Shown here: one piece after another, positions 52,830 through 63,901 of the stretch
Layout of the letters: the number at the start of each line of letters is the position of its first letter
Numbering within the stretch: the stretch's first letter is position 1
Origin: Xenorhabdus beddingii
GTDB lineage: Bacteria > Pseudomonadota > Gammaproteobacteria > Enterobacterales > Enterobacteriaceae
Direction of reading: 5' to 3'
Length of the DNA: 64,000 nucleotides
Assembly: GCF_002127545.1 (NCBI RefSeq)
Contig: NZ_MUBK01000011.1
Span: 57,946 to 121,945, forward strand
The notes under the pieces: model-generated
What the model was told of the DNA's origin: nothing
The model's database searches: none
Seen by the model: the letters and a program-made list of their open reading frames with translations, nothing else
Translations under genes and position numbers: made by a program

Positions 52830-54626
52830 GTGCAAACCGTCAATGTCGACCTCGCGATTATCGGAGCCGGTGGTGCAGGGCTACGAGCAGCCATCGCTGC
52901 GGCTGAAGCCAATCCCCGGCTCAAAATTGCCCTGATCTCAAAAGTTTATCCCATGCGTAGCCACACAGTGGCAGCCGAAGGGGGATCAGCCGCTGTCACT
53001 CAATCGCATGATTCTTATGACTTTCACTTCAATGACACGGTATCCGGTGGTGACTGGCTGTGTGAACAAGATGTGGTTGAGTATTTCGTCCAACATTGCC
53101 CGACAGAAATGATCCAACTGGAACAATGGGGCTGCCCGTGGAGCCGCAAGGACGATGGCTCGGTGAACGTGCGTCGTTTCGGTGGCATGAAAATTGAGCG
53201 TACATGGTTTGCCGCCGATAAAACGGGCTTCCATATGCTCCATACGCTGTTCCAGACTTCCCTCAAATATCCGCAAATCCAGCGCTTTGATGAGCATTTT
53301 GTCCTCGACATTCTGGTGGATGAAGGGCAAGCGCGCGGGTTAGTTGCGCTGAATATGATGGAAGGAACGCGGGTTCAGATCCGCGCCAATGCGATCATTA
53401 TGGCGACGGGCGGAGCCGGGCGGGTATACCGCTATAACACCAATGGCGGCATTGTCACGGGTGATGGCATGGGGATCGCATTCCGGCACGGCGTCCCCTT
53501 GCGCGATATGGAATTTGTGCAATATCACCCAACCGGTCTGCCGGGTTCCGGTATTCTGATGACCGAAGGCTGTCGTGGTGAAGGCGGGATTCTGGTGAAC
53601 AAGGAAGGTTATCGTTATCTACAGGATTATGGCTTAGGGCCAGAGACACCTCTTGGGCAACCGGAAAACAAATATATGGAATTAGGCCCGCGCGACAAGG
53701 TGTCTCAGGCATTCTGGCATGAATGGCGGGCAGGTCGCACCATCGCCACGCCACGCGGCGATGTGGTGTATTTGGATTTGCGCCATTTGGGCGAGAAAAA
53801 ACTGCTCGAACGTCTGCCGTTTATTTGTGAGCTGGCAAAAGCCTATGTCGGCGTTGACCCGGTTAAAGAGCCTATTCCTGTCCGTCCAACGGCGCATTAC
53901 ACCATGGGCGGGATCGAAACGAATCAGCGGTGCGAAACCCGAATCAAAGGGTTATTTGCCATCGGTGAATGTTCGTCTGTTGGCCTGCATGGTGCAAACC
54001 GACTCGGCTCTAACTCGCTGGCCGAATTGGTTGTTTTTGGCCGTCTGGCGGGTGTTGAGGCGGTCAGACATATTCAGGAAATCAACAACCCCGCCAACGA
54101 TAACCTATTAAATGCCCAAGCCCGTGATGTTGAAGAGAAACTCAACCAACTGCTCAACCAGAAGGGCGGTGAAAACTGGGCGAAAATCCGCGATGAACTG
54201 GGAACATCCATGGAAGAAGGGTGCGGTATTTACCGTACCCCAGAGCTAATGCAGAAAACCATCGACAAAATTGCACAATTGAAAGAACGTTTCAAACACA
54301 TCGAAATCAGCGACCGTTCCAGCGTGTTCAATACAGATCTGCTCTATACCATTGAGCTGGGATTTGGTTTAGATGTCGCTGAATGTATGGCACATTCCGC
54401 CATGAACCGCAAAGAGTCACGTGGTGCCCACCAGCGCCTTGATGCCGGTTGTACTGAACGGGACGACCAAAATTTCTTGAAGCATACATTGGCTTTCTAT
54501 AATCCTGAAGGTGCCCCCCGTCTGGAATACAGTGAAGTCAAGATCACCCAATCCCCGCCGGCTAAACGTGTCTATGGCGGCGAAGCGGCGGCACAAGAGA
54601 AAAAAACAGAAGGAGTAAGCGAATGA
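52830..54626 (+). CDS. frdA: Fumarate reductase flavoprotein subunit
   Basis: 598 residues starting at GTG 52830 with GGAG upstream. The FAD-binding motif is [18 protein letters not shown] (about 10-27). The covalent-FAD histidine is in [15 protein letters not shown] (about 45). The active-site region is [14 protein letters not shown] (about 353-366) and [19 protein letters not shown]. It reduces fumarate to succinate in anaerobic respiration. It overlaps frdB by 4 bp. Confidence 0.97.
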   Translation: MQTVNVDLAIIGAGGAGLRAAIAAAEANPRLKIALISKVYPMRSHTVAAEGGSAAVTQSHDSYDFHFNDTVSGGDWLCEQDVVEYFVQHCPTEMIQLEQWGCPWSRKDDGSVNVRRFGGMKIERTWFAADKTGFHMLHTLFQTSLKYPQIQRFDEHFVLDILVDEGQARGLVALNMMEGTRVQIRANAIIMATGGAGRVYRYNTNGGIVTGDGMGIAFRHGVPLRDMEFVQYHPTGLPGSGILMTEGCRGEGGILVNKEGYRYLQDYGLGPETPLGQPENKYMELGPRDKVSQAFWHEWRAGRTIATPRGDVVYLDLRHLGEKKLLERLPFICELAKAYVGVDPVKEPIPVRPTAHYTMGGIETNQRCETRIKGLFAIGECSSVGLHGANRLGSNSLAELVVFGRLAGVEAVRHIQEINNPANDNLLNAQARDVEEKLNQLLNQKGGENWAKIRDELGTSMEEGCGIYRTPELMQKTIDKIAQLKERFKHIEISDRSSVFNTDLLYTIELGFGLDVAECMAHSAMNRKESRGAHQRLDAGCTERDDQNFLKHTLAFYNPEGAPRLEYSEVKITQSPPAKRVYGGEAAAQEKKTEGVSE

Positions 54627-55357
54627 CTGAGATGAAAAATCTGAAAATGGAGGTCATGCGCTATAACCCGGAAATTGACAGTGAGCCTTATTTTGTCACT
54701 TATGAAGTGCCTTACGATGAGCAAACCTCATTGCTGGATGCGTTGGGCTACATTAAAGACAATCTGGCCCCTGACCTTTCTTACCGTTGGTCTTGCCGCA
54801 TGGCAATCTGTGGTTCCTGCGGCATGATGGTGAACCGGGTACCCAAACTGGCCTGCAAAATTTTCCTGCGTGATTACACACAAGGAATGAAAGTTGAAGC
54901 GCTGGGGAATTTCCCGATTGAGCGGGATTTGGTGGTGGATATGACGCACTTTATTGAAAGTCTGGAAGCCATCAAACCCTATATCATCGGCAATGATCGC
55001 AAACCGGCTGATGGCCCGAACGTGCAGACCCCTGCCCAGATGGCAAAATACCACCAATTTTCAGGTTGTATCAACTGTGGGCTGTGCTACGCCGCCTGCC
55101 CGCAATTTGGTCTGAATCCTGAGTTCATTGGGCCGGCAGCGATCACACTGGCACATCGCTATAACCTTGATAACCGCGATAATGGCAAGAAAGAGCGCAT
55201 GCCGCCAATCAACAGTGACAACGGGGTCTGGTCTTGTACTTTCGTGGGTTACTGTTCTGAAGTGTGTCCGAAACATGTTGATCCGGCGGGCGCTATTCAG
55301 CAGAGCAAGGCGGAAAGCGCCAAAGATTTCCTTATTTCTATGCTGAAACCACAATAA
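54623..55357 (+). CDS. frdB: Fumarate reductase iron-sulfur subunit
   Basis: 244 residues. Cluster ligands: [2Fe-2S] in [16 protein letters not shown] (about 56-71) with a further Cys near KLACK; [4Fe-4S] in [16 protein letters not shown] (about 148-163); [3Fe-4S] in [17 protein letters not shown] (about 204-220). It passes electrons from menaquinol at FrdCD to FrdA. Confidence 0.97.
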   Translation: MTEMKNLKMEVMRYNPEIDSEPYFVTYEVPYDEQTSLLDALGYIKDNLAPDLSYRWSCRMAICGSCGMMVNRVPKLACKIFLRDYTQGMKVEALGNFPIERDLVVDMTHFIESLEAIKPYIIGNDRKPADGPNVQTPAQMAKYHQFSGCINCGLCYAACPQFGLNPEFIGPAAITLAHRYNLDNRDNGKKERMPPINSDNGVWSCTFVGYCSEVCPKHVDPAGAIQQSKAESAKDFLISMLKPQ

Positions 55358-55370
55358 GGGGGAGAGAGTA

Positions 55371-55766
55371 ATGACAACGAAACGTAAACCTTATGTGCGC
55401 AACATGGAAGCGAATTGGTGGCGCAAGCTGGGATTTTATCGTTTTTATATGCTGCGTGAAGGAACATCCGTTCCTGCTATTTGGTTCAGCTTGCTGATGC
55501 TTTACGGTGTATTTGCCTTGAAAAACGGCCCGGAAAGCTGGGCGGATTTTGTCTCTTTCCTGCAACATCCCATCGTATTGCTGATGAATATGATCACCCT
55601 GCTGGCCGCCTTGCTGCATACGAAAACGTGGTTTGAACTGGCTCCCAAGGCACTCAATATCATTGTCAGAAATGAAAAAATGTCACCGGCCCCGATGATC
55701 AAACTACTTTGGGCAACCACCATTATTGCTACCGCCGTGATCCTCGGTGTGGCACTACTTTTCTAA
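55371..55766 (+). CDS. frdC: Fumarate reductase membrane anchor subunit C
   Basis: 131 residues, three membrane helices, opening [40 protein letters not shown], which is typical FrdC including the Glu near the quinone site. It is 13 bp after frdB. Confidence 0.96.
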   Translation: MTTKRKPYVRNMEANWWRKLGFYRFYMLREGTSVPAIWFSLLMLYGVFALKNGPESWADFVSFLQHPIVLLMNMITLLAALLHTKTWFELAPKALNIIVRNEKMSPAPMIKLLWATTIIATAVILGVALLF

Positions 55767-55782
55767 TCCCAAGGAGAATCTG

Positions 55783-56136
55783 ATGAATCAAGTCCCTAAG
55801 CGTTCCGATGAGCCGATTTTCTGGGGTCTGTTTGGTGCCGGTGGGATGTGGAGTGCCATTGTTGGCCCTGCGATTATCCTGCTGCTGGGCATTCTGCTAC
55901 CACTGGGGCTGGCCCCCGAAGCACTGTCCTATGAACGTATTCTGACATTCTGCCAGAGCTTTATTGGCCGTCTCTTTTTGCTGCTGATGATCTGCCTGCC
56001 GCTTTGGTGCGGAATGCACCGCATCCACCATGGAATGCACGATCTGCAAATTCATGTTCCTGCCGGTAAGTGGGTATTTTATGGTTCAGCGGCTATTCTG
56101 AGTGTTGTCGCTGTGATTGGAATTTTTACACTGTAA
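55783..56136 (+). CDS. frdD: Fumarate reductase membrane anchor subunit D
   Basis: 117 residues from ATG 55783 ([26 protein letters not shown]), with AAGGAGA upstream. The frame runs upstream to 55747 but that part overlaps frdC. Three membrane helices; [13 protein letters not shown] contributes to the quinone site. Confidence 0.95.
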   Translation: MNQVPKRSDEPIFWGLFGAGGMWSAIVGPAIILLLGILLPLGLAPEALSYERILTFCQSFIGRLFLLLMICLPLWCGMHRIHHGMHDLQIHVPAGKWVFYGSAAILSVVAVIGIFTL

Positions 56137-56167
56137 CTGTCATTACGATAATTGGACCCATCCTGAG

Positions 56168-56198
56168 AATAAGTCTGCGGATCAACCGCAGACTTATT
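56168..56198 (+). terminator. Hairpin after frdD
   Basis: AATAAGTCTGCGG (56168-56180) pairs with CCGCAGACTTATT (56186-56198), loop ATCAA. Its 3' arm is the start of a 16-bp tandem repeat. Confidence 0.85.
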
Positions 56199-56238
56199 TA
56201 TACAAGGACTTATTTATACAAGGACTTATTTATACAAG
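56191..56238 (+). repeat. 16-bp tandem repeat, three exact copies, growing from the frd terminator
   Basis: GACTTATTTATACAAG occurs at 56191-56206, 56207-56222 and 56223-56238. The first copy includes the 3' arm of the terminator, so part of the stem has been multiplied. Confidence 0.93.
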
Positions 56239-56269
56239 AAGTATGGTCGAAAAACTTAAGACATTTTCA

Positions 56270-58339
56270 TCAGAACTTATAAGAAATTGTCGCTTTATAA
56301 GTCCGGCCTTTCTCTTCCTGTCCTTGATAATTTTTCAAATAATAAGAGTGTTCGTTATGACGTTTGTCGAAGACATTGTCGATGCCAAACAGAAGTTCTG
56401 CATTTTTAAATGTACCGGTTTTTGGCGCCCAAGAGATATACATATTGCTTACGCCATATCCTGATTTATGTACGTCGACAATCTTCCCGTCAGATTTTCC
56501 TTTTGAGTTTTTTGACATAACAAAGCGAGAGCTCCAGCCCAGCTCAATGTCAGTTTTGTCGAATAAATAACTGCCACCTACAGTGATAGAGTCACCTACT
56601 GAGGGTGTAAACTCCAATCCTTTATCAAATAACGCATTACTACCTTGAATAATCTTGTTATTGGCTTTGGCATAAGTAGCTTTTAAAGACACATTGTCAA
56701 GTTTATAGCCGGTCGCTAATTCAAATCCTTCCAGTCTGGCTTTCGGGATATTATGGAGTTCACTCTTGGCTAACGTTGTAGACAGGTTTTTAAAATTCGT
56801 CTGGAATACTTTACCTGAGATACTCAGCGAGTCATTGTCAGCAAAAACTTCAGGATAAGAACCTGCCAATCCCGTTTCCAAATTGTAACCGGTTGTCGCT
56901 GTCAGGTTATTATCATGATTGGATAACCCCATCAGCTCCTTACCCAATGGACCTCTAAAGAGTTCGGTGTAATTGGCAAATAATGTTGTGGACGCGCCAA
57001 GCTCATATTTCAAGCCGAGTGCTTTTGAGAAGCGAGCATAGGTTCTCTCAAACGATTCATGTTTCTTATTAAGGGTATGATATTTGTAGTGATCCCATCG
57101 GATACCCGGAATAACATGAAAATCAGCCAATTGAATATCATCCTCTAAGTAAATAGAGGATGCGTTGCCTTTTTCGACTTCTTTATCCTGTGCATTTTTA
57201 TCTACATCAGTGAATGACATCCTGGTATCAAAATATTCATATCCGTAGGTTAAAGCGTGGGAAAGTTTTTGGGTATCAAAACTGGAGATATTGCGAACCT
57301 TAATACCCTGGGTTTCAGCAATACTATCAAATCCTTTCCCATTTCCGCTTATAGGCTCCATATGGGTGGAAGTTTGCTTAGTTTGATAGGCGGATATTTT
57401 TAAATCAATGAAGTCATTATCGACTGGCGTATATTTATAAGTGATATTGTGAGTATCACGGTTGATAGCATACTTTCTCTTGTCTTTCCCAGCATTGATA
57501 TTTTGCCCGAAATTTAATCTTTGATTGGTGACGGCATTATTCCAATAATGTTCTTTTGATACATTAATGTACTGATCATCTGTCAGATTAAATTTCGCTT
57601 TTAATAAATAATTAAACAGCTTGCCATCGGTAGGAATAGGATCACGACCCCGGTCATCCCGACCAGATTTAGAATCGTGGATATTACGATGGTTAATATA
57701 ACCTAATAAATCCACAGCACCCAACCGGCCATAGGTCGCCAGGGATTTTTGGAATTCAGCGCCATTGCTTGAGTAGTTTAATTTTCCTTTGGCACCCAAT
57801 AATTGTCCCGGCTCCAACAAATCACCGGCATCAACAGTCTCAAATTTTAAGGCGCCACCAAGAGCACCGGTATCATAGGTAATGCTGTTACTACCGACCT
57901 TGATATCGACCTGCTTTAACATTTCAGGATCTATGCCGTAATTTCCTGAATGGTGGAAGTGATATCCTTCTTGCCTTGCGCCATCAATCGTCACGTTGAT
58001 GAATTGATCATCCATGCCACGGATTTTGAAGCGTTGCCCTAAAGCACTAGGATGACCGGCCTGTACGCCCGGTACATTCTTCAAAATCTCACCGACACTT
58101 TGTGCCTGTTTGACCTTGATTTCATTACGGCTGACTTTTCTATCTTCTGGTGTATCTTGTGAATTATTATCCGCAATAATAACCAGTGTATCGCCAGTGT
58201 TAGACGATTTTTTAGTCGTGTTTTCAGTACTTGCAAATGCGTTGGTGGAAATAGCGACGGTCAGCATAGATGCCGACATCAAAGGAACACACAGGCTATT
58301 TTTAGCCAGGCTGGTGTAAATTTTGTTAATTTTAGACAT
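56270..58339 (-). CDS. TonB-dependent outer-membrane receptor
   Basis: 689 residues. A signal peptide ends near NAFA. A TonB-box-like segment (DTLVIIAD) precedes the plug domain (SVGEILKNVPGVQAG... RFKIRGMDDQFINVTIDGARQEG... VDIKVGSNSITYDTGALGGALKFET). A 22-strand barrel ends TYKATISYKF. The plug motifs and loop region resemble haem/haemoprotein and siderophore receptors; the ligand is not certain. It is alone in its transcription unit with a Fur-like site at the promoter. Confidence 0.9.
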   Translation of the reverse strand: MSKINKIYTSLAKNSLCVPLMSASMLTVAISTNAFASTENTTKKSSNTGDTLVIIADNNSQDTPEDRKVSRNEIKVKQAQSVGEILKNVPGVQAGHPSALGQRFKIRGMDDQFINVTIDGARQEGYHFHHSGNYGIDPEMLKQVDIKVGSNSITYDTGALGGALKFETVDAGDLLEPGQLLGAKGKLNYSSNGAEFQKSLATYGRLGAVDLLGYINHRNIHDSKSGRDDRGRDPIPTDGKLFNYLLKAKFNLTDDQYINVSKEHYWNNAVTNQRLNFGQNINAGKDKRKYAINRDTHNITYKYTPVDNDFIDLKISAYQTKQTSTHMEPISGNGKGFDSIAETQGIKVRNISSFDTQKLSHALTYGYEYFDTRMSFTDVDKNAQDKEVEKGNASSIYLEDDIQLADFHVIPGIRWDHYKYHTLNKKHESFERTYARFSKALGLKYELGASTTLFANYTELFRGPLGKELMGLSNHDNNLTATTGYNLETGLAGSYPEVFADNDSLSISGKVFQTNFKNLSTTLAKSELHNIPKARLEGFELATGYKLDNVSLKATYAKANNKIIQGSNALFDKGLEFTPSVGDSITVGGSYLFDKTDIELGWSSRFVMSKNSKGKSDGKIVDVHKSGYGVSNMYISWAPKTGTFKNAELLFGIDNVFDKRHNEHSYYLKNYQGQEEKGRTYKATISYKF

Positions 58340-58358
58340 TTATTTTCAATCAAAGATA

Positions 58359-58377
58359 CTATTGAGAATAGTTATTA
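58359..58377 (-). promoter_or_regulatory. Candidate Fur box of the TonB receptor gene
   Basis: CTATTGAGAATAGTTATTA resembles the GATAATGATAATCATTATC consensus (about 11 of 16 core positions), located 20-40 bp before the start codon. Iron regulation would fit a TonB receptor. Confidence 0.45.
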
Positions 58378-58491
58378 TTTATATTTCTACGGTAAATGTA
58401 AATAACTTTAAAGATGAGTATGGAAAATATTTGGATGTGAGGGGCAGGATCAACAGATCCTGCTATTTTGAACGTGACGACCCGAACTTGA

Positions 58492-60246
58492 CTACCCGAT
58501 GTTAGCCAGAACACTCTCTGCATTCTGATAACTCCCTGCTTGCGCACAGAATGTGATTTTTCCTGAACGATGAGCATGGATTTGTACTTCCATTTTCATG
58601 GCTTCCATAACGGCAATCACATCGCCTGCATTGACTTGCTCCCCTTCTTTTACCATCCAACAATGCAGGATACCGGAAATAGGGGATTTTACCTGGCGGG
58701 GATCTTCCGGCAGTTGTTCCTTTATGGCAGACGAAGAAAATGGCTGTTCACCAACAGGAGCCAAATGTGCCAACCCCGCCAATAAATCCGATGGCACCCC
58801 CAATTCATGCCTGCGACCATCAATTTCAATAAATGTCCGGATGATGCCTTGATCTGCTTTTACCGCCTGACGGGGTGAACTTTCCAATTCATTGGCAAAA
58901 TCGGTCTCAATCCAGCGGGTATGAACATGAAATTCATCGGGGGAAACAAAATCAGGGTGTTCCATTACAGCTTGATGAAAGGGCAATACTGATGATACCC
59001 CTCCTATCTTGAACTCCCGCAATGCCCGGCGAGCGCGAAAAATAGCCTGTTCACGAGTGGCTCCCGTGACAATCAATTTAGCCATCAGAGAATCAAAAGT
59101 AGCCGGAATGCGGGAGCCATTCACAACTCCCGAGTCCAAGCGAATACCGGGGCCAGAAGGTGGAGTAAATTCGCTGATTGTCCCAGAAGTCGGCAAAAAG
59201 CCTTTTCCTGCATCTTCCGCGTTAATGCGAAATTCAAATGAATGCCCTCTTGGGACTGGTGCTTCCTGAATGCTCAACGGGTAACCCTCTGCCACTCGCA
59301 ACTGTTCAATGACCAGATCGAGACCCGTTGTTTCTTCCGTTACAGGATGCTCTACCTGTAAGCGAGTGTTCACTTCCAAGAAAGAAAGCGTTCCATCTGC
59401 ACTTAACAGGAATTCTACGGTTCCAGCCCCGACATAATTGGCTTGTGCGCAAATTGCTTTTGCTGATTGGTGAATGCGTTCCCTTTGCTCCCGAGTCAAA
59501 AATGGCGCGGGGGCTTCTTCCACCAATTTCTGATTCCGCCGCTGCAAGGAACAATCACGGGTTCCCAGCACGACAACCTGTCCGTGTTTATCCGCGATCA
59601 CTTGCGCTTCTATATGACGAGGTTTATCTAAGAATTGCTCAATGAAGCATTCCCCTCGCCCAAATGCGGCGGTCGCCTCACGAACGGCCGAATGATAAAG
59701 CTCTGCCACTTCATCCAGTCGCCAGGCCACTTTCAATCCACGTCCACCGCCACCAAATGCCGCTTTAATGGCAATCGGCAAGCCATGTTGTTCGGCAAAA
59801 GCGATAACTTCCTGTACCTCTTTGACCGGTTCTGCTGTCCCAACGACCAAGGGTGCTCCCACTTTCTGGGCCAGTTTACGTGCCTTAACTTTATCACCCA
59901 GCTCATCAATGGTTTCAGGGTTAGGGCCAACCCAAATCAATCCTGCCTCTATCACGGCTCTGGCAAACTCCGCCCGTTCAGACAAAAAGCCATAACCCGG
60001 ATGTACCATCGTGGCACCCGACTGCTTCGCCACTGCCAGTAAACGAGGAATATTCAGGTAAGTTTCTGCTGGGCTATTTCCTCCCAGCGCATAAGCCTCA
60101 TCAGCCAATTGCACATGCGGCGCATCAATATCAACCTCGGCATAAACAGCGATTGACTGTATGCCATAATCACGACAAGCACGAATAATGCGAACAGCAA
60201 TTTCACCACGGTTGGCAATCAGCACTTTTTTAGCATTCATAGTCAA
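58492..60246 (-). CDS. Biotin carboxylase with C-terminal biotin-carrier domain
   Basis: 584 residues. The N-terminal biotin carboxylase is complete: [23 protein letters not shown] (about 6-28), [14 protein letters not shown] (ATP grasp loop, about 163-176), [16 protein letters not shown]. The C-terminal BCCP domain carries the biotinylated lysine in [10 protein letters not shown] (about 545). The usual carboxyltransferase partner is not encoded next to it. It overlaps the PxpBC-like gene by 4 bp, whose domains are homologous to the carboxyltransferase of urea carboxylase. Confidence 0.9.
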   Translation of the reverse strand: MTMNAKKVLIANRGEIAVRIIRACRDYGIQSIAVYAEVDIDAPHVQLADEAYALGGNSPAETYLNIPRLLAVAKQSGATMVHPGYGFLSERAEFARAVIEAGLIWVGPNPETIDELGDKVKARKLAQKVGAPLVVGTAEPVKEVQEVIAFAEQHGLPIAIKAAFGGGGRGLKVAWRLDEVAELYHSAVREATAAFGRGECFIEQFLDKPRHIEAQVIADKHGQVVVLGTRDCSLQRRNQKLVEEAPAPFLTREQRERIHQSAKAICAQANYVGAGTVEFLLSADGTLSFLEVNTRLQVEHPVTEETTGLDLVIEQLRVAEGYPLSIQEAPVPRGHSFEFRINAEDAGKGFLPTSGTISEFTPPSGPGIRLDSGVVNGSRIPATFDSLMAKLIVTGATREQAIFRARRALREFKIGGVSSVLPFHQAVMEHPDFVSPDEFHVHTRWIETDFANELESSPRQAVKADQGIIRTFIEIDGRRHELGVPSDLLAGLAHLAPVGEQPFSSSAIKEQLPEDPRQVKSPISGILHCWMVKEGEQVNAGDVIAVMEAMKMEVQIHAHRSGKITFCAQAGSYQNAESVLANIG

Positions 60247-61868
60247 TCTTTGCTCCCTTGAATTTCATGGAATTGGCTGATGGGATTAAATCGGATTTTG
60301 GCGTTAACGGGGATCTGACCTGCAAGGTCAAGGTGATAATCTGCCACTGAAGCAATAACCGGATATCCGCCTGTCAGGGGATGATCAGCCAAGAATAAAA
60401 CGGGTTGCCCACTGGCGGGAATTTGAATCGCGCCCGCACAGGTTCCTTCGCTGGGCAACTCTTGCTGATTAATGCGCGATAGTGAGCACTCACCATTTAA
60501 TCGCAGGCCAATTCGATTCGATTGAGGGGTGACTTGCCAGGTTTGCTCACTCAATAATTCAATGCCTTCTTGAGTAAACCAATCTGTACGAGGGCCAAGG
60601 ATGATATCTAATACTACGACCTGATTGTTATTTGGCATGTCAAAAGCCGGTGTTTCAGAAAAAGATACCGCTCCACAGTGGGAAGTTGCCCCGATGGCTA
60701 ATTTGTCGGACGTTTTTAAAGGTGCAGGCCCAATATTGGATAACGTATCAAATGAGTGGCTGGATAAGACATCAGCAACCGCAAAACCCCCTCTCACCGC
60801 CAAATAAGAACGCAGTCCAGCCGTAGGGAGACCTAACGAAATCTCATCACCATTGTTTAAGTCAATCGGTTGGTAAGTATTCACATAGAAAATTTCACCC
60901 GCTGGGGTTTTGATTTCTATTGGACATGATGCCCCTGTTATCGCCAACACCATCTGCCCATGAGCGATAGCCTTAAACCCGCCTTGCACGATCTCCAAGC
61001 AGGCTTGATCGGAGGAATTGCCAACAATGCGGTTTGCACAACGCAGGGCACTTTTATCCATCGCCCCAGATTCTGAGATGCCTAACCCTGATTGACCCAC
61101 CCGCCCCAAATCCTGAAACAAGGTTTGCAAGCCCACTGACAAAATTTCCAAATGACAAGCAGTCGCGGGCACGGGTACAGAAACCGTATTTTTGATCGTG
61201 GTTTTGACCGCAGTTTTTGGCAAATTCACCGTGACAGGGGAATGTTCAACATCCTGAAAGTTAACGCGATAGCCCGGTTGCAATAAGGCGGGGGAAGGAC
61301 GGGAAAGATCCCACATACGTTCGGTGGTCATTCCGATAATTTGCCATCCTCCGGGGCTTGCCTGTGGGTAAACGCTGCTGAACTCTCCCGCCAGTGCAAC
61401 TGCACCAGCAGGAATGCGCGTTCGAGGTGTTTTACGACGAGGAATATTCCACTGCGAGGTCTCTGACACCATATAAGCAAAGCCGGGAGCAAACCCAGTA
61501 AAAGCCACGGTATATTCATTTTCCGTATGTTGGCGAATAACTTCCGCAACCGTGATCCCCAGTATTTCAGCAACGATTGAAAGATCATCGCCATTATAAT
61601 GCACTGGGATTGTTATCTTTTGTCCTGTCTCAGGTTCTCGCTCCAGCAAATCACGGTTACTGATTTCTGCCACTATGATTTCTGCCACTAATTGTTGAGC
61701 TGATATTTTTGTCGGCCGGAAGCGCACCATCAAAGTTCTCGCTGCCGGAATAATTTCTTCAATCCCCAGAACAGGAGCAACATGCAGTGAATCAAGCAGT
61801 GCCAATGTTTCTGCCAGTCCACCCAACTCAACCATGATGGTATTGAAATTAACAGGTAAAAAGCGCAA
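60243..61868 (-). CDS. Fused 5-oxoprolinase subunits PxpB-PxpC (KipI-KipA domains)
   Basis: 541 residues. The N-terminal ~220 are the KipI/PxpB domain ([39 protein letters not shown]). About 235-541 are the KipA/PxpC domain ([45 protein letters not shown]). In E. coli these are separate proteins; the fusion occurs in other bacteria. With PxpA they cleave 5-oxoproline to glutamate using ATP. A 15-bp tandem duplication in the gene doubles VAEI near residue 63-72. Confidence 0.9.
   Translation of the reverse strand: MRFLPVNFNTIMVELGGLAETLALLDSLHVAPVLGIEEIIPAARTLMVRFRPTKISAQQLVAEIIVAEISNRDLLEREPETGQKITIPVHYNGDDLSIVAEILGITVAEVIRQHTENEYTVAFTGFAPGFAYMVSETSQWNIPRRKTPRTRIPAGAVALAGEFSSVYPQASPGGWQIIGMTTERMWDLSRPSPALLQPGYRVNFQDVEHSPVTVNLPKTAVKTTIKNTVSVPVPATACHLEILSVGLQTLFQDLGRVGQSGLGISESGAMDKSALRCANRIVGNSSDQACLEIVQGGFKAIAHGQMVLAITGASCPIEIKTPAGEIFYVNTYQPIDLNNGDEISLGLPTAGLRSYLAVRGGFAVADVLSSHSFDTLSNIGPAPLKTSDKLAIGATSHCGAVSFSETPAFDMPNNNQVVVLDIILGPRTDWFTQEGIELLSEQTWQVTPQSNRIGLRLNGECSLSRINQQELPSEGTCAGAIQIPASGQPVLFLADHPLTGGYPVIASVADYHLDLAGQIPVNAKIRFNPISQFHEIQGSKD
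61661..61690 (-). repeat. 15-bp exact tandem duplication inside the PxpBC gene
   Basis: TGATTTCTGCCACTA at 61661-61675 and 61676-61690. It is in frame, so it adds five residues (the protein reads [11 protein letters not shown]) without disrupting the gene. Confidence 0.93.
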
Positions 61869-61912
61869 GACTATCCCCCCTAAATCATCAAACGTGCCAG
61901 TGCGATCCCTAT

Positions 61913-61948
61913 TTATGGATGAATAAATGGTTATGGATGAATAAATGG
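61913..61948 (-). repeat. 18-bp exact tandem duplication over the pxpA stop codon
   Basis: TTATGGATGAATAAATGG at 61913-61930 and 61931-61948. On the coding strand one unit is the last five codons plus stop of pxpA (Pro-Phe-Ile-His-Pro-stop), copied just past the gene. Confidence 0.95.
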
Positions 61949-62698
61949 TCGAATGGTAATTCCTGCCTGCTGCAAAACGGTTCTGACCTGTTTTGCCATT
62001 TCTACTGCACCAGGGCTATCACCATGTACGCATATAGAATCTGCCTGGATAGGTGTAAATTTTCCATCAATCGATTCAACACCGCCCTCTGTTACCAGTT
62101 GCAGCATTCGTTGAGCAACAAGCTCTGCGTCATGCAGAACAGAACCCACTTCACGACGGGCAACGAGTTCTCCCTGCGAGGTATAAGCACGATCAGCAAA
62201 GGCTTCTGCGATGGTTTTTAATCCTCTTTCCTGCGCTAATTTGAGAATATTTGAGCCGGCCAAACCAACCAATGCGAGACGGGGATCCATCGCCAAAATA
62301 CCTTCAATCACAGCAATTGCCTGATATTCATCATTCGCGATGGTGTTATAAAGCGCGCCGTGGGGTTTGACATAACTTACCTTTGTGCCCGCCGCCGCCG
62401 CCAATCCTTGCAAGGCACCAATCTGGTAAATAACATCAGCAGTAAGTTCATGGCTGGCAATATCCATTTTACGCCGCCCAAAACCCACCAAATCGGGATA
62501 GGAAACATGGGCACCTATCGCGACATGATTTTTCTGCGCCGATTTCAATGTCCGCAAAATCCCTACCGGATCACCCGCATGAAAACCGCAGGCAACATTG
62601 GCACTACTGACAATTCCCAATATTTCTTCATCGTCCCCCATGTGCCATTGGCCGAAACTTTCACCGAGATCACTATTTAAATCGATTGTTTTTATCAT
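61931..62698 (-). CDS. pxpA: 5-oxoprolinase subunit A (LamB/YcsF family)
   Basis: 255 residues opening [26 protein letters not shown], the family signature (Asp-Leu-Asn-x-Asp-Leu-Gly-Glu). [34 protein letters not shown] and EAFADRAY follow. It is first in the three-gene cluster, 62 bp upstream of the PxpBC gene. Confidence 0.94.
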   Translation of the reverse strand: MIKTIDLNSDLGESFGQWHMGDDEEILGIVSSANVACGFHAGDPVGILRTLKSAQKNHVAIGAHVSYPDLVGFGRRKMDIASHELTADVIYQIGALQGLAAAAGTKVSYVKPHGALYNTIANDEYQAIAVIEGILAMDPRLALVGLAGSNILKLAQERGLKTIAEAFADRAYTSQGELVARREVGSVLHDAELVAQRMLQLVTEGGVESIDGKFTPIQADSICVHGDSPGAVEMAKQVRTVLQQAGITIRPFIHP

Positions 62699-63138
62699 GA
62701 TGATTTCCTTAAGCTGATTTCAAAAACTCAAAGATTGAATCGATAAACATGGCGTCCATATACCACGTCAATAACCATAGACCCTGTCATTGTTATTGTG
62801 CTGATTGTTTTTCAAGCAACATTCATACCATTGTGGAACCAAAAACAGAAAATTGTTTAATAACAGCAAAAATATTGTTCAACAATAAATATGATCTGAT
62901 GAGGGAATAAGCAAACAAAATTGTGTTATCAATTGCAGAACTCCAATAGAGATCACTTTATTAACATTTTCTGTTGAATTTATTACCGCAATGCACAATT
63001 CAGATGCAAGAAATGCAACCTAATTACCCTATCTTGGTTCAAGGACGATAACTTGCTGGTTATCTGGGAATATGTGAAGATTCTCTTTTATTGCGCGTCG
63101 AAGGTATTTGGTATCAGCCACTGACTTAACGGATCACT
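62699..63138. other. Divergent regulatory region, 440 bp
   Basis: Between pxpA (-) and the GntR/FadR-type regulator (+). A perfect palindrome TATTGTTCAACAATA (62873-62887) and the partial CCATTGTGGAACC near 62828 are candidate operator sites. No gene seen. Confidence 0.4.
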
Positions 63139-63804
63139 ATGAAAAAAGACCATTCTCCCCAAATTTTGAGTAAAAGGATCGCCGAAACGATAAGAAATAA
63201 GCTGGTTATTGGGGAGCTATTACCGGGACAACGGCTGTCAGAAGCGGCAATGAGTGAACAACTTGAAATTTCACGAAATACATTACGTGAAGTGTTCCGT
63301 CTTCTCACCCAAGAAGGACTGCTGAAACATGAACCTAACCGTGGTGTGTTTGTCGCCATTCCCGATATTGCATCAATTATTGATATCTATCGAATTCGGC
63401 AACTGATTGAATGTCAGGCTTTGGCTCAGGCTTATCCCATGCATCCCAGCGTTGCCAAAATGAAACAGGTCGTTGAAATAGCTCGGCAATGCCGTGAGAA
63501 ACAAGATTGGATTGGTGCCGGAACGGAAAATATGCGCTTTCATGCCGCAATCGTGGAATTAACCGATAGTGAAAGGCTAATCGCTTTCTATCGCAATATC
63601 TCCGCAGAACTCCGCCTGGCTTTTGGTATTTTGAATAATCCTGAACTTTTGTATGCACCCTATATCGATAAGAATGCACATATTCTGGAACTGCTGAATT
63701 CAGGGCAAAATGAACTCGCTGCTGACAAAATGAAAGGCTATTTGGAATTATCGGAAAGGACAATTCTTGCCGCTTATACGCGTAAAGATAATTACCATCC
63801 ATGA
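63139..63804 (+). CDS. GntR-family regulator, FadR/FCD subfamily
   Basis: 221 residues. The N-terminal winged helix is KRIAETIRNKLVIGELLPGQRLSEAAMSEQLEISRNTLREVFRLLTQEGLLKHEPNRGVFVA (about 11-72). The C-terminal all-helical FCD ligand domain has metal-site-like His in MRFHAAIVELTDSERL and NAHILELLNSG. It probably controls the divergent pxp cluster in response to an organic acid. The ATG is 12 bp after a weak GGATC-type site. Confidence 0.9.
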   Translation: MKKDHSPQILSKRIAETIRNKLVIGELLPGQRLSEAAMSEQLEISRNTLREVFRLLTQEGLLKHEPNRGVFVAIPDIASIIDIYRIRQLIECQALAQAYPMHPSVAKMKQVVEIARQCREKQDWIGAGTENMRFHAAIVELTDSERLIAFYRNISAELRLAFGILNNPELLYAPYIDKNAHILELLNSGQNELAADKMKGYLELSERTILAAYTRKDNYHP

Positions 63805-63862
63805 AAAAACCAGAATGCAAGGCGGATTATGTTATTTGCTTGAATAAAAATTCCAAACGCAA

Positions 63863-63890
63863 AAAAGCCATCCGCTGACGGATGGCTTTT
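63863..63890 (-). terminator. Terminator of the rrn operon
   Basis: AAAAGCCATCCG (63863-63874) pairs with CGGATGGCTTTT (63879-63890). On the minus strand the stem is followed by TTTTTTGCG, just after the 5S gene. Confidence 0.92.
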
Positions 63891-63901
63891 CTGACTAATT
63901 G

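Noticed and set aside
58444..58463. Hairpin GCAGGATC...GATCCTGC as terminator of the biotin carboxylase gene
   Set aside because: No T-run on the minus strand after the stem, so termination is not supported.
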